This document shows positions 40,902 to 50,708 of a stretch of 64,000 nt of DNA, one piece after another. The position numbers and the translations under genes were made by a program. The stretch is from Dongia rigui (GTDB lineage Bacteria > Pseudomonadota > Alphaproteobacteria > Dongiales > Dongiaceae). Location: positions 558,001 to 622,000 of the forward strand of contig NZ_JAXCLX010000001.1 in assembly GCF_034044635.1 (NCBI RefSeq). Direction: 5' to 3'. Position 1 is the stretch's first letter; every line of letters starts with the position of its first letter. Under the pieces are notes generated by a model. That model searched no databases. It was given only the letters and a program-made list of their open reading frames with translations, and had not been told where the DNA came from.

Positions 40902-42968
40902 CTATTTCACGAAAACGAGTTCACGCTTGAACGGGAACTGATCTGGATCGATCACCTCGCCGAACTCGCGCGCGGCCTTGTGGCCGGCATAAACGGCATG
41001 CACGATGGCACCCGGCACATCGGCATCGCCGATGTTCTTCAGCGTCAGGATACCCGCCTCCTTGCGTGCTGCCTCGTCCGCCTTCAGGTCGAGATAGAGC
41101 GCGTCGTCGGAGAGGCGCGAGGTGGCGCTGACCAGGGTCGTCCCATTGATGCGTTTCTCAGCACCCGTGTAGTTGCAGGCAAAGACGCCGTGGTCGCCCT
41201 TCCATGCCGCAAGGCGATGGGTGAGGACCAGCTTGATGCCGAGCTTCATCAGGCGCACCTGCACCTTGAACTGCTCGTCGGTATATAGCGACCAGCTGGC
41301 CACATCGAGGCCGGGGGTGACGAAGGTGACGTTACAGCCGGCCTGGACCAGCTTTTCGGCAATGACGGCGGCCATGTAATATTGATCGTCGTCATAGACG
41401 ATCACATCGCCGCTGACCGACTTGCCCTTCATGATGTCGTCTGGGGTCAGCACATTGGCGCGGTCCATGCCCGGCACGGCAAAGTAATTGTTGTGGCCGA
41501 CGCCGTCGCGCCGCCAGGTGGCGCCCGTCGCGAGGATAATGTGCTTGTACCCGCTCTCCAGCAGGCCCGCCTTGTCCATGCGGCTTTCGCGGAAGATCTC
41601 GATATTGGAGAGCTTGGCGATCTGCCCCAGGCGATAGTCACGCACACGCACCCAGGCGGAGAGCGTCGGCAGTTTCGGTTCGAAATTGAGGCGGCCGCCA
41701 AGTTCGCGCGCGGCATCGGCCAGCGCCACGTCATAGCCGCGCTTGGCCAGCGACATGGCGCATTCGAGCCCGGCCGGACCGGCACCGACGACCAGCACCG
41801 GATCCTCGGCATAGCCGTTCTTGGGGTTCATGATTTCCGGGTGCCAGCCGCGGCGATATTCCTCGCCCATGGTCGGATTCTGGGTGCAGCGGATGGGGAC
41901 ACCCGTGTTGTTCTGCGCGCGGCAGATGTTGCAGCCGATGCATTCGCGGATATCTTCCTCGGCGCCTTCGTCAATCTTCTTCGGAATGAAGGGATCGGCG
42001 ATGGAAGGGCGCGCCGCTCCGATGAAGTCGAGCACGCCACGTTTCACTTGATCGACCATGGTGTCGGGCGACGTGAAACGGCCGACCCCAACCACCGGCT
42101 TGGTGGTCAGCTTCTTGACGAAACCGGTGAATTTCTCCTGATGCGCTTCCGGTCCAAAGCGGGAGGAAAGGGAATCGTTGTCGACATAGGAGACATTGAC
42201 GTCCCAGAGATCGGGGAGCTCGGCCAGCAGTGAAATCACCGCCTCGCCCTCCTCCGCTGCCTGCACGCCGTCGGCCCCCAACAATTCATCGACAGCAAGG
42301 CGCACGGCGACCGCACAGGTGTCGCCGATGGCGTCCTTGGTCTCCTCGATCATTTCGCGCAGCAGGCGCGAGCGGTTTTCGATCGATCCGCCATATTCGT
42401 CCGTGCGCTGGTTCCAGCGCTGGGTGATGAACTGGAACGGCAAATAGCCGTGACCGGCATAGACATAGACGATGTCGAAGCCCGCACGCTTGGCGCGCTT
42501 GGCCGCCTGCACCTGCCAGCGCCGCAGGTTGCGGATATCTTCCTTGTCCATGGCACGGGTCTGCATCGGAAAGACCGCATGCTGGGTCGAGCCTGAGGGC
42601 GACAGCGGTGTCTCACGGCTCCAGCGGTTGGGACTGTGATTACCGCCGTGCCACAGTTCCACACCGGCCAAGGCACCGTGGCGCTTGATCTTCTCGGTCG
42701 TCAAAGACTGCGTCTTGATGTCGTTGTCATCCCACAGCGCACAGAGGCGATAGGGCGCGTCTTCCGATGACCAATGCATCGAACAGTATTCGGTGTTGAT
42801 GACACCCCAGCCGCCCTCACCCTTCAGTTCGCGCAGTCGTGAGACGGAATGCGGCAGGTCGTAGCCCATGCCGGTGCAGTGCGGCACTTGATAGAAGCGG
42901 TTCTTGGCCGTCACCGGCCCGATCTTCACAGGCTCGAACAGGATGTCGTAACGAGGATTGCGCGGCAC
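40902..42968 (-). CDS. Trimethylamine/dimethylamine dehydrogenase-like iron-sulfur flavoprotein
   Basis: A 688-aa enzyme with an OYE-type FMN barrel (1-350), a 4Fe-4S site and an FAD/NAD-fold C-terminal half. NRFYQVPHCTGMG places a cysteine where TMADH attaches 6-S-cysteinyl FMN. YVYAGHGYLPFQF keeps the active-site His. CIGCNICRAQNNTGVPIRC gives the cluster cysteines, followed by EEYRRGWHPEI as in TMADH. VLVVGAGPAGLECAMSLAKRG starts the ADP-binding region. The loop after the third Cys lacks the tryptophan that completes the trimethylammonium-binding bowl in Methylophilus TMADH and is one residue shorter. The substrate is therefore probably a different secondary or tertiary methylamine. A 14-bp palindrome lies 35 bases before the start. 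Confidence 0.88.
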   Translation of the reverse strand: MPRNPRYDILFEPVKIGPVTAKNRFYQVPHCTGMGYDLPHSVSRLRELKGEGGWGVINTEYCSMHWSSEDAPYRLCALWDDNDIKTQSLTTEKIKRHGALAGVELWHGGNHSPNRWSRETPLSPSGSTQHAVFPMQTRAMDKEDIRNLRRWQVQAAKRAKRAGFDIVYVYAGHGYLPFQFITQRWNQRTDEYGGSIENRSRLLREMIEETKDAIGDTCAVAVRLAVDELLGADGVQAAEEGEAVISLLAELPDLWDVNVSYVDNDSLSSRFGPEAHQEKFTGFVKKLTTKPVVGVGRFTSPDTMVDQVKRGVLDFIGAARPSIADPFIPKKIDEGAEEDIRECIGCNICRAQNNTGVPIRCTQNPTMGEEYRRGWHPEIMNPKNGYAEDPVLVVGAGPAGLECAMSLAKRGYDVALADAARELGGRLNFEPKLPTLSAWVRVRDYRLGQIAKLSNIEIFRESRMDKAGLLESGYKHIILATGATWRRDGVGHNNYFAVPGMDRANVLTPDDIMKGKSVSGDVIVYDDDQYYMAAVIAEKLVQAGCNVTFVTPGLDVASWSLYTDEQFKVQVRLMKLGIKLVLTHRLAAWKGDHGVFACNYTGAEKRINGTTLVSATSRLSDDALYLDLKADEAARKEAGILTLKNIGDADVPGAIVHAVYAGHKAAREFGEVIDPDQFPFKRELVFVK

Positions 42969-43002
42969 TCTCTCCCCCCTGGCGCTTGGCTGGCTTTCGG
43001 GA

Positions 43003-43016
43003 AGCTGTATACAGCT
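43003..43016. promoter_or_regulatory. Perfect 14-bp palindrome, candidate GntR-family operator
   Basis: AGCTGTATACAGCT is fully self-complementary and carries the TGTATACA core common to FCD-type GntR operators. It lies 35 bp upstream of the TMADH-like start codon and 13 bp beyond the stop of the protease gene, fitting control of the methylamine operon. No GntR gene is in the window. Confidence 0.5.
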
Positions 43017-43028
43017 ATGCCGCGATAG

Positions 43029-43922
43029 TCAATCGCGCCCGTGCTGCTGGCCGTCCCAGGGTGCGGGCCCGACCGACGCTACCGAGACATCTGCCGACAG
43101 AATGGCCAGCGGCAGCGGGCTTGCCGGCAGGGCGCTGACAGGGGTTTGTGCCAACCGACGCAGGATCGGCCCCGTCGCCACCGCATAGGACAGCCCGCGC
43201 CTGGTATCGAAGCCAGCGAAAATCCCCAGAAAACGCGGCTTACCCCCGCTATCCATCAGGATAATGGGCCCGCCGCTGTCGCCGATGCGGATGATGCAAT
43301 TGGTGACCAGCAGTCGGTTGCGATAGCTGGCGAAAATATGGGGGTCTTCCACGATGCCGCAGGCGCTGTGTTGCTCGAGGCGTTTCATCCAGCCCTGGCC
43401 GTAGCCGGCGGTAAAGAGTGTTCCGCCATGCGCGAGGCGGCTGACGGCCTCGTCGGTCGAGAGGCTCGCGAGCGGCAGCGGCGCGACGCCCGTCACCGCC
43501 GGGGCGATCTCGATCAGCGCCCAGTCCTTCATGATCTGCTCGGGCCGGGCCAAATGGCCCTCGCGCACATCGCCACCCAGAGCCACCAGCCGCTGGCCCT
43601 GGGCCGGGGGCAGCGCCAGCGCGGCACCTAAATTGGGATTGAAGCGCAAGCTGGCTGGCGGGCTCACCGTGGGATTCTGGTGAAGGCAATGCGCCGCCGT
43701 CAGGATCAACGTCGCTTTCACCAGGACGGCCGTGCAGGAGGCTGCCCCCGCGACATCCAGCCGGCCGATGGCGGCGGTCCAGGGCGCCGCAGCCGCCGGC
43801 GGCGGCGAGACGGGACCCGGCGCCGGCGCCACCGGCGCCGCACAACCCGCAAGGCTGACGGCCAGGGCGACGACAGCCGCTCGATACCAGCCCGCGATCG
43901 CCTGCTTATTCCCCACGATCAC
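43029..43922 (-). CDS. Trypsin-fold serine protease lipoprotein, second of a tandem pair
   Basis: A 297-aa S1-type protease with lipobox VSLAGC near residue 27, then a Pro/Ala linker. The triad is complete: TAAHC (His), KDWALIEI (Asp) and RIGDSGGPI (Ser). It is probably periplasmic and membrane-tethered. The GTG start at 43922 overlaps the stop of the preceding protease gene (GTGA), indicating coupling. It shares WTAAIGRLD and the general layout with its neighbour, so the pair arose by duplication and divergence. Confidence 0.82.
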   Translation of the reverse strand: MIVGNKQAIAGWYRAAVVALAVSLAGCAAPVAPAPGPVSPPPAAAAPWTAAIGRLDVAGAASCTAVLVKATLILTAAHCLHQNPTVSPPASLRFNPNLGAALALPPAQGQRLVALGGDVREGHLARPEQIMKDWALIEIAPAVTGVAPLPLASLSTDEAVSRLAHGGTLFTAGYGQGWMKRLEQHSACGIVEDPHIFASYRNRLLVTNCIIRIGDSGGPIILMDSGGKPRFLGIFAGFDTRRGLSYAVATGPILRRLAQTPVSALPASPLPLAILSADVSVASVGPAPWDGQQHGRD

Positions 43923-44731
43923 TGGGCCGAGGTCGTAGCGGCACCTGCGCCGATCTTGTCGGCGAAATAGATCGATGCCGGGCCGAAGCTGACGAAATCC
44001 TTCTGCCCGTGATCACCCCAAAGATTGGTCACGACGCCGACGACGACTCGGGCGCCTCTCGGATCGGTCAGCATGATCGGACCGCCGGAATCGCCCGGAA
44101 TGACTTCACAGCGATTGACGATGACGTCGTGCGACACCTTCAGCATTTTGTCTGCATCGGTCACCAGATAGCAGTTATCCCGCACTTGCAGCCGCTTGCC
44201 CGAAAAAGCACCATAGACCCCGTACCCGGCATGGGACAGCTTGGCGCCATTCTTGATACGCGCATCGATGGCATCGACGCTCAGCTTCTCGACCTTCATC
44301 GGTTCGAGATAGGTGACAGCCGGCGAAATGCGCAGGACGGCCCAGTCGTCTTTCGGCTCGCCCCGCAACTTGCCGCTGTTGTCGGATTTGATCGGCCAGC
44401 CCATGTCGATGACGGCAGTCACCTTGGCTGGTTTCAGCCTTTCGCGGCCGACGTCGAGCGCCGGGGTGAACTGAAAATCGGTAATACGCGCTTCGCTTCC
44501 CCGCCCATAAAGGCAATGCGAGGCCGTCAGGATAACGTCCGGCTTGACCAGCGTCGCTGAGCAGGAGCCGTCCTCGGCATCCAGGCGGCCGATGGCGGCG
44601 CTCCAGGGCAGCGGACCACTCGGCCGGTCGACCGTGCGGACAGGCGTCGTGCAACCGGCCATGAGGGCCGCGAACAGGATGAGGCAGGCGGCCCTGGCTG
44701 GCGACGGATGCGTCGGGAACAAACGCGTCAT
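43919..44731 (-). CDS. Trypsin-fold serine protease lipoprotein, first of a tandem pair
   Basis: A 270-aa S1-type protease. Lipobox AALMAGC near residue 27; the triad is TASHCLYG (His), KDDWAVLRI (Asp) and VIPGDSGGPIML (Ser). The cysteines near 'RDNCYLV' and 'VNRCEV' suggest disulfides. The ATG at 44731 has AGAGGATC upstream; a TTG seven codons further up is less likely. It follows nsrR on the same strand, with 62 bases between them. Confidence 0.82.
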   Translation of the reverse strand: MTRLFPTHPSPARAACLILFAALMAGCTTPVRTVDRPSGPLPWSAAIGRLDAEDGSCSATLVKPDVILTASHCLYGRGSEARITDFQFTPALDVGRERLKPAKVTAVIDMGWPIKSDNSGKLRGEPKDDWAVLRISPAVTYLEPMKVEKLSVDAIDARIKNGAKLSHAGYGVYGAFSGKRLQVRDNCYLVTDADKMLKVSHDVIVNRCEVIPGDSGGPIMLTDPRGARVVVGVVTNLWGDHGQKDFVSFGPASIYFADKIGAGAATTSAQ

Positions 44732-44793
44732 GAAGATCCTCTGGCTTGGCAAGCGATGGCGGAGATGTTCAACCCGTCACGATGACGCGGCCA

Positions 44794-45267
44794 TTAAGAC
44801 GAAGAAACCGGGCGGCGGCGGACAACCTCCTCGTCCAGCATCGGCAACAGCGCGGCGAGATCGCGTCGATTCTTGATGATGTCGGCCAAGGTATAGCGAT
44901 CGAGCACCGACATGAAAGCCTGAAGCGCTTCAGCGAGCACCCCGTTGAGGCCGCAGACGGGGGCGATCGGGCAGGTATTGTGGACCACGTCGAAGCATTC
45001 GACGATGGTGAGATTGCCTTCCGTCAGGCGCAGCGTGGCGCCGATATTGATATCGGCGGGCCGCCGGCCGAGGCGCATGCCGCCACCGCGCCCGCGCACC
45101 GTGTCGATGACGCCAAGGCGCCCCAGCTTGTGGACGACCTTGGTCAGGTGACTTTCGGAAATGTCGTAGGCCGCGGCGATTTCCTCGATCGTGGCGAGGG
45201 CGCCGTCACGCAGGCCGAGATAGATCAGGGCGCGCAGGGAATAGTCCGAGAACTGGGTCAATTGCAT
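44794..45267 (-). CDS. nsrR: Rrf2 family nitric-oxide-sensing repressor NsrR
   Basis: A 157-aa winged-helix regulator. MQLTQFSDYSLRALIYLGLRDG is nearly the NsrR N-terminus. The recognition region ISESHLTKVVHKLGRLGVIDTVRGRGGGMRLG follows. Three cysteines for an Fe-S cluster are in VECFDVVHNTCPIAPVCGL, with the spacing of NsrR, not IscR. LDRYTLADIIKNR matches the NsrR C-terminus. NO damage to the cluster lifts repression. No hmp or nor gene is nearby; the lipoprotein proteases downstream may be targets or merely neighbours. Confidence 0.9.
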   Translation of the reverse strand: MQLTQFSDYSLRALIYLGLRDGALATIEEIAAAYDISESHLTKVVHKLGRLGVIDTVRGRGGGMRLGRRPADINIGATLRLTEGNLTIVECFDVVHNTCPIAPVCGLNGVLAEALQAFMSVLDRYTLADIIKNRRDLAALLPMLDEEVVRRRPVSSS

Positions 45268-45469
45268 GCCGGCGCTGCCTGTCTTGCTCTGGCTGTCCTG
45301 TTCCGACCGAGATTAGCCCTTCACACGGCCGGTTGAAAGACTGCTCTCGCACCCTATCTTTGACCTAATACACTGAAAACCAGAGGTATTTCTCTGCAAA
45401 GGGTGACGCTGCCGCCAATATAGGCTAAAAGCCGCCAGTTGAATGAGGATGGCAGCGAGGAGAAGGAAC

Positions 45470-46204
45470 GTGGGCAGCAAGGGACAGGTTCTGGCAGCGC
45501 TCGACACGGTTTCGGTCAACGAAGCGGTCGATTGGGCCCATAAGCTCGATGGCGCGGTCGCCGGGCTGAAACTGGGGCTTGAGTTCTACCTCGCCAACGG
45601 CCAGCTGGGTTATCGGCGCATCGCTGCCACGGGCCTGCCGATCTTCCTCGATCTGAAACTCCACGACATCCCGAATACGGTGGCGGGCGCGGTGAAAGCG
45701 ATCGCTCCTTTGCAGCCCGCGATCCTCACCGTCCATGCCGGCGGCGGTCTTGCCATGATGCAGGCGGCGCGCGAATCGGCGGCCGAGAACGCCGACAAGT
45801 TGAACGTCAAACGGCCAAGCATCGTCGCCGTCACCGTTCTGACCTCGCTCGACGACAATGACCTCAAGGCAGTCGGCCAGGCTGCCCCGGTGAGCGACCA
45901 GGTGAAGCGCCTGGCAGCACTTGCCCGCAGCGCCGGCCTCGACGGCGTCGTCTGTTCGCCGCATGAGATTGAAGCCTTGCGCGCCGATATGGGCGAGGAT
46001 TTCCTGCTGGTGGTGCCGGGGGTTCGTCCCGGTGGTGCCGCCAGCGGCGACCAGAAGCGCGTGCGGGCACCCGGCGATGCCGCCAAGGCGGGTGCTGACT
46101 ACCTCGTCATCGGTCGACCGATCACCCAGGCCGCCGACCCACGCGACGCGGCCAGCCGCATCGTGCTGGAGATCGGCTCGGTGCTGGGTCAGTCCGGCCA
46201 CTGA
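45470..46204 (+). CDS. pyrF: Orotidine 5'-phosphate decarboxylase
   Basis: A 244-aa TIM-barrel enzyme making UMP. LDLKLHDIPNTV holds the catalytic Asp-Lys-x-x-Asp pattern (DLKLHD). VLAALDTVSVNEA and LLVVPGVRPGGAASGDQKRV, TPADAAKAGADYLVIGRPI-like C-terminal phosphate loop (here APGDAAKAGADYLVIGRP) are standard. The GTG at 45470 follows AGGAGAAGGAAC, a strong site; an ATG nine codons upstream has none. First gene of the pyrF-trp-accD-folC run. Confidence 0.94.
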   Translation: MGSKGQVLAALDTVSVNEAVDWAHKLDGAVAGLKLGLEFYLANGQLGYRRIAATGLPIFLDLKLHDIPNTVAGAVKAIAPLQPAILTVHAGGGLAMMQAARESAAENADKLNVKRPSIVAVTVLTSLDDNDLKAVGQAAPVSDQVKRLAALARSAGLDGVVCSPHEIEALRADMGEDFLLVVPGVRPGGAASGDQKRVRAPGDAAKAGADYLVIGRPITQAADPRDAASRIVLEIGSVLGQSGH

Positions 46205-46221
46205 AACAGTCAGAAGAGACC

Positions 46222-47016
46222 ATGACCACCGCTCGACCCCAGGATCTGCAGCCCTTCGCCCTTGCCGTTGCCGCTTATCGCCAGATCTGGCAGGCGCGCG
46301 ATGACCTGCTGCGCCTGGGCTTGGTTCCGTTCGTTCCGCTCTATCTGCTGTTCCGCCAGCTGGAAACGGTCCAGACGGCCATGTATCTGGAAATGCAGAA
46401 GGGCAAGGACGCCGACCTCACCCAGATCATGGATGGATCAGTGCAGTCGCTGCTGATCGGCCTGGGTCTGATGGCCGTCATCGGCATCTTCAACGTGAAC
46501 TGGATCCGCCAGATGACGCTGGGGCGGGATAGCGCGCCGGGCCTGGGCCTGCACATCGGCGGCCGCCATCTGCGCTTCATCTTATTCATGCTGGCATTGG
46601 TGGCACTGGTCTTTCTCGCCGCTGTTGTCGCCAGCGTCATCTTCACCATCGTCGGACTGGCGGGCGTGTCGCTGCCGCTTTCGATGCTGATCCTGGTCAT
46701 CGGCTATCTGCTGCTGCTGATCCGCCTGTCGCCCAGTTGGATCGGCATTGCAATCGACGCCCCGATGCCGCTTGGCGTGGCATGGCGGCGGGCCCGCGGG
46801 CAGACAGCCCGCATCATCGTCGGTCTGATGATATCGGCGCTGCCGGCCTTCGTCGCGCAGTCACTGCTCGGAACGATCTTCTTCAATACCGGCCTGGTCG
46901 AAGCGGCACCACTCGCCTTCAGCGCCCTGTCGTCTTTCATCTCGCTGGTCTATATGGCGGTACAGCTCAACCTGTTCGTGCTGGCTTATCCGCGCTTCGT
47001 ATCGGAGACGGTGTGA
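46222..47016 (+). CDS. Multi-pass inner-membrane protein, unknown function
   Basis: A 264-aa protein with about six hydrophobic helices, including ILFMLALVALVFLAAVVASVI and SLPLSMLILVIGYLLLLIRL. Short charged loops separate them (RQMTLGRDS, WRRARGQTAR). The latter resembles the DUF4013/YIP-like layout of small bacterial membrane proteins, but I cannot assign a family. It lies 17 bases after pyrF and its stop overlaps the trpF ATG by one base, so it is an obligate member of this transcription unit. Confidence 0.75.
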   Translation: MTTARPQDLQPFALAVAAYRQIWQARDDLLRLGLVPFVPLYLLFRQLETVQTAMYLEMQKGKDADLTQIMDGSVQSLLIGLGLMAVIGIFNVNWIRQMTLGRDSAPGLGLHIGGRHLRFILFMLALVALVFLAAVVASVIFTIVGLAGVSLPLSMLILVIGYLLLLIRLSPSWIGIAIDAPMPLGVAWRRARGQTARIIVGLMISALPAFVAQSLLGTIFFNTGLVEAAPLAFSALSSFISLVYMAVQLNLFVLAYPRFVSETV

Positions 47017-47663
47017 TGGCGATCGACGTAAAGATCTGCGGGTTGAAGACGCCGGCGGCGGTGAATGCCTCCGTCGAGGGCGGCGCGCGGATGCTGGGCT
47101 TCAATTTCTACGCCCCGAGTTCGCGCTGTATCACACCGGCGCTGGCCGGCGCATTGGGTCAATTAGTCCCGCCGCATGTGGTCAAGGTCGGCCTCGTCGT
47201 CGACGCCGATGACGCCGCCATTGCGTCGATCCTGGCCGAGGCGAAGCTCGACATGCTGCAATTGCATGGTCATGAAACGCCCGAGCGGACCGCCGAGGTG
47301 AGATCGCGTTTCGGCCTGCCGGTGATGAAGGTTATCAGCGTTTCCGAAGCAGCCGACGTCGCTGCAGCCCAACGCTTTGAGCCGGTCGCCGACCGCCTTC
47401 TGTTCGATGCCAAGCCGCCCAAGGCCATGAAGGATGCGCTGCCCGGCGGCAATGCCATCTCTTTCGACTGGTCACTGCTTCAGGGGCAGAACTTTGGCAG
47501 GCCCTGGATGCTGGCTGGCGGGCTCCATGCCGGGAACGTGGCGGAGGCAGTGCGGGCGACTGGCGCCAAGGCGGTTGACCTGTCATCTGGGGTCGAGGAC
47601 CGCCCGGGTGAAAAAAGTCTCAGTAAAATCAAGACGTTCCTGGCATTGGCCCAGACCTTATGA
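47016..47663 (+). CDS. trpF: Phosphoribosylanthranilate isomerase
   Basis: A 215-aa TIM-barrel enzyme of tryptophan synthesis. IDVKICGLKTPAAV carries the catalytic cysteine. MLGFNFYAPSSRCI, MLQLHGHETPE, LLFDAKPPK with the general-acid Asp, and AVDLSSGVEDRPGEKS for phosphate binding are all in place. The ATG at 47016 shares a base with the upstream TGA. A 118-bp gap separates it from trpB. Confidence 0.93.
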   Translation: MAIDVKICGLKTPAAVNASVEGGARMLGFNFYAPSSRCITPALAGALGQLVPPHVVKVGLVVDADDAAIASILAEAKLDMLQLHGHETPERTAEVRSRFGLPVMKVISVSEAADVAAAQRFEPVADRLLFDAKPPKAMKDALPGGNAISFDWSLLQGQNFGRPWMLAGGLHAGNVAEAVRATGAKAVDLSSGVEDRPGEKSLSKIKTFLALAQTL

Positions 47664-47781
47664 CAGCGCTGGCGGCGGCGTTAGGGCTTTGACCTTTGGA
47701 CGCTGCTATGGTTGATTGCGCGCTTCTAGCGAATCCCTTGGTTTTGACCCGATTTTCCGCCCTCTCGGAGCGATTTCAGCC

Positions 47782-49004
<1,223 letters not shown>

Positions 49005-49008
<4 letters not shown>

Positions 49009-49832
49009 GCACGCGTATCGAGCGGCGCTTTGCCGAATTGAAAGCGGCCAAGCGCGGCGGCCTGGTGGTGTTCGTCACCGCCGGCGATCCCACTTACGAA
49101 GTCTCGCGCGAAATCGTTCTGGCGTTGCCCAATGCCGGTGCTGATGTGATCGAGCTTGGCATGCCGTTCACCGACCCGATGGCCGACGGACCGGCCATCC
49201 AGGCATCTTCTCTGCGCGCGTTGAAGAACGGGCAGAACATGAAGAAGACGCTGAGCCTGGTTGCCGAGTTCCGCGCCAAGGACCAGAACACGCCGATCGT
49301 CCTCATGGGCTATTACAACCCGATCTATTCCTATGGCGTCGACACGTTCCTCAAGGATGCGAATGCGGCCGGCGTCGACGGCCTCATCGTCGTCGATCTG
49401 CCGCCGGAAGAAGATAGCGAATTGTGCCTGCCCGCCATGAAGGCCGGCATCAACTTCATCCGCCTGGCGACACCGACGACCGATGACCAGCGCCTGCCGA
49501 CGGTGCTGAAGAACACCTCGGGCTTCGTCTATTACGTTTCGATCATGGGCATCACCGGCACGCGCGCCGCGTCCGACACGGACATCACGGCGGCGGTCGG
49601 CCGGCTGAAGCGCCACACCGATCTGCCGATCGCCGTCGGCTTCGGCATCTCGACGCCGGAACGTGCCGCGGCGGTGGCCAAGGTGGCCGACGCCGCCGTG
49701 GTCGGTTCCGCCATCGTCAACAAGATCGCAGCCGAAGTTGGCCCGGACGGCAAGCCTGGCCCGCGCGCGGCGCAGGCGGCAATCGACCTCGTGAAAAGCC
49801 TCGCCGACGGCGTGCGCGCGGCGCGCGCCTGA
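49005..49832 (+). CDS. trpA: Tryptophan synthase alpha chain
   Basis: A 275-aa TIM-barrel subunit releasing indole from indole-3-glycerol phosphate and channelling it to Trp[20 protein letters not shown] holds the catalytic Glu and [11 protein letters not shown] the Asp. [12 protein letters not shown] and VGFGISTPE form the phosphate site. Its ATG overlaps the trpB stop by four bases. Confidence 0.96.
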
Positions 49833-49847
49833 ACGGAGACCTAAAAG

Positions 49848-50708
49848 ATGAGCTGGCTTACTAATTTCGTTCGGCCGAAGATTCGCAAACTGGTGCAGAA
49901 GACGGATGTTCCCGAGAATCTCTGGGACAAATGCCCAGCCTGCGGACAGATGATCTTCCATCGCGAGCTCGACGCCAATCAGCGCGTCTGCACGCATTGC
50001 GGCCATCACATGCGCATCGACGTGAAGCGCCGCCTCGAAATCATGTTCGATGAGGGGAAGTACGAGCGCATCGACCTGCCCAAGGTCGCCATCGACCCGC
50101 TGAAGTTCAAGGACCGCAAGCGCTATGTCGATCGCTTGAAGGAAGCCCAGGCCAAATCTGAAGAGCAGGACGCGATCGTCGTCGCCTACGGCACGATGAG
50201 CGGGGTCGAGGCCGTGGTGGCCGCCTTCAATTTCGACTTCATGGGCGGTTCCATGGGCATGGCGGTCGGTGAAGGCCTGGTGGCTGCCGCCGATCTTGCC
50301 GTGAAGCGCAAGGCCGCGCTGGTTGCCGTGCCCGCCTCCGGTGGCGCCCGCATGCAGGAAGGCATCCTTTCATTGATGCAGATGCCGCGCACGACCATTG
50401 CCGTCGACCAGGTGAAGGAAGCGGGCCTCCCCTTCATCGTGCTGCTGACCGATCCGACGACCGGCGGCGTCTCCGCCTCCTTTGCCATGCTGGGCGACGT
50501 CCAGATTGCCGAACCGGGCGCCCAGATCGGCTTTGCCGGTGCGCGCGTGATCGAGGAGACCATTCGCGAGAAGTTGCCGGAAGGCTTCCAGCGCGCCGAA
50601 TACCTGCTGGAACACGGCATCATCGATCTGGTCATCGCCCGCAAGGATCTGCGCGAGCAGATCGGCCGCGTGATCGGGCTCCTCACCAAGCAGTCGGCCG
50701 GCGCGTGA
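49848..50708 (+). CDS. accD: Acetyl-CoA carboxylase carboxyltransferase subunit beta
   Basis: A 286-aa subunit transferring CO2 from biotin to acetyl-CoA. The N-terminal zinc ribbon DKCPACGQ / VCTHCGHH is at about residues 27-50. The crotonase-fold body contains VPASGGARMQEGILSLMQM and DPTTGGVSASFAMLGDV. trpA-accD-folC is a conserved alphaproteobacterial order. It is 15 bases after trpA and overlaps folC. Confidence 0.96.
   Translation: MSWLTNFVRPKIRKLVQKTDVPENLWDKCPACGQMIFHRELDANQRVCTHCGHHMRIDVKRRLEIMFDEGKYERIDLPKVAIDPLKFKDRKRYVDRLKEAQAKSEEQDAIVVAYGTMSGVEAVVAAFNFDFMGGSMGMAVGEGLVAAADLAVKRKAALVAVPASGGARMQEGILSLMQMPRTTIAVDQVKEAGLPFIVLLTDPTTGGVSASFAMLGDVQIAEPGAQIGFAGARVIEETIREKLPEGFQRAEYLLEHGIIDLVIARKDLREQIGRVIGLLTKQSAGA

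Noticed and set aside
39376-40941. 521-codon open frame opposite mttB
   Set aside because: Composition typical of an antisense shadow; the minus-strand protein is a clear MttB homologue.
47689-47712. Promoter before trpB (TTGACC ... TATGGT)
   Set aside because: Spacing of 12 bases is too short for a sigma-70 promoter.
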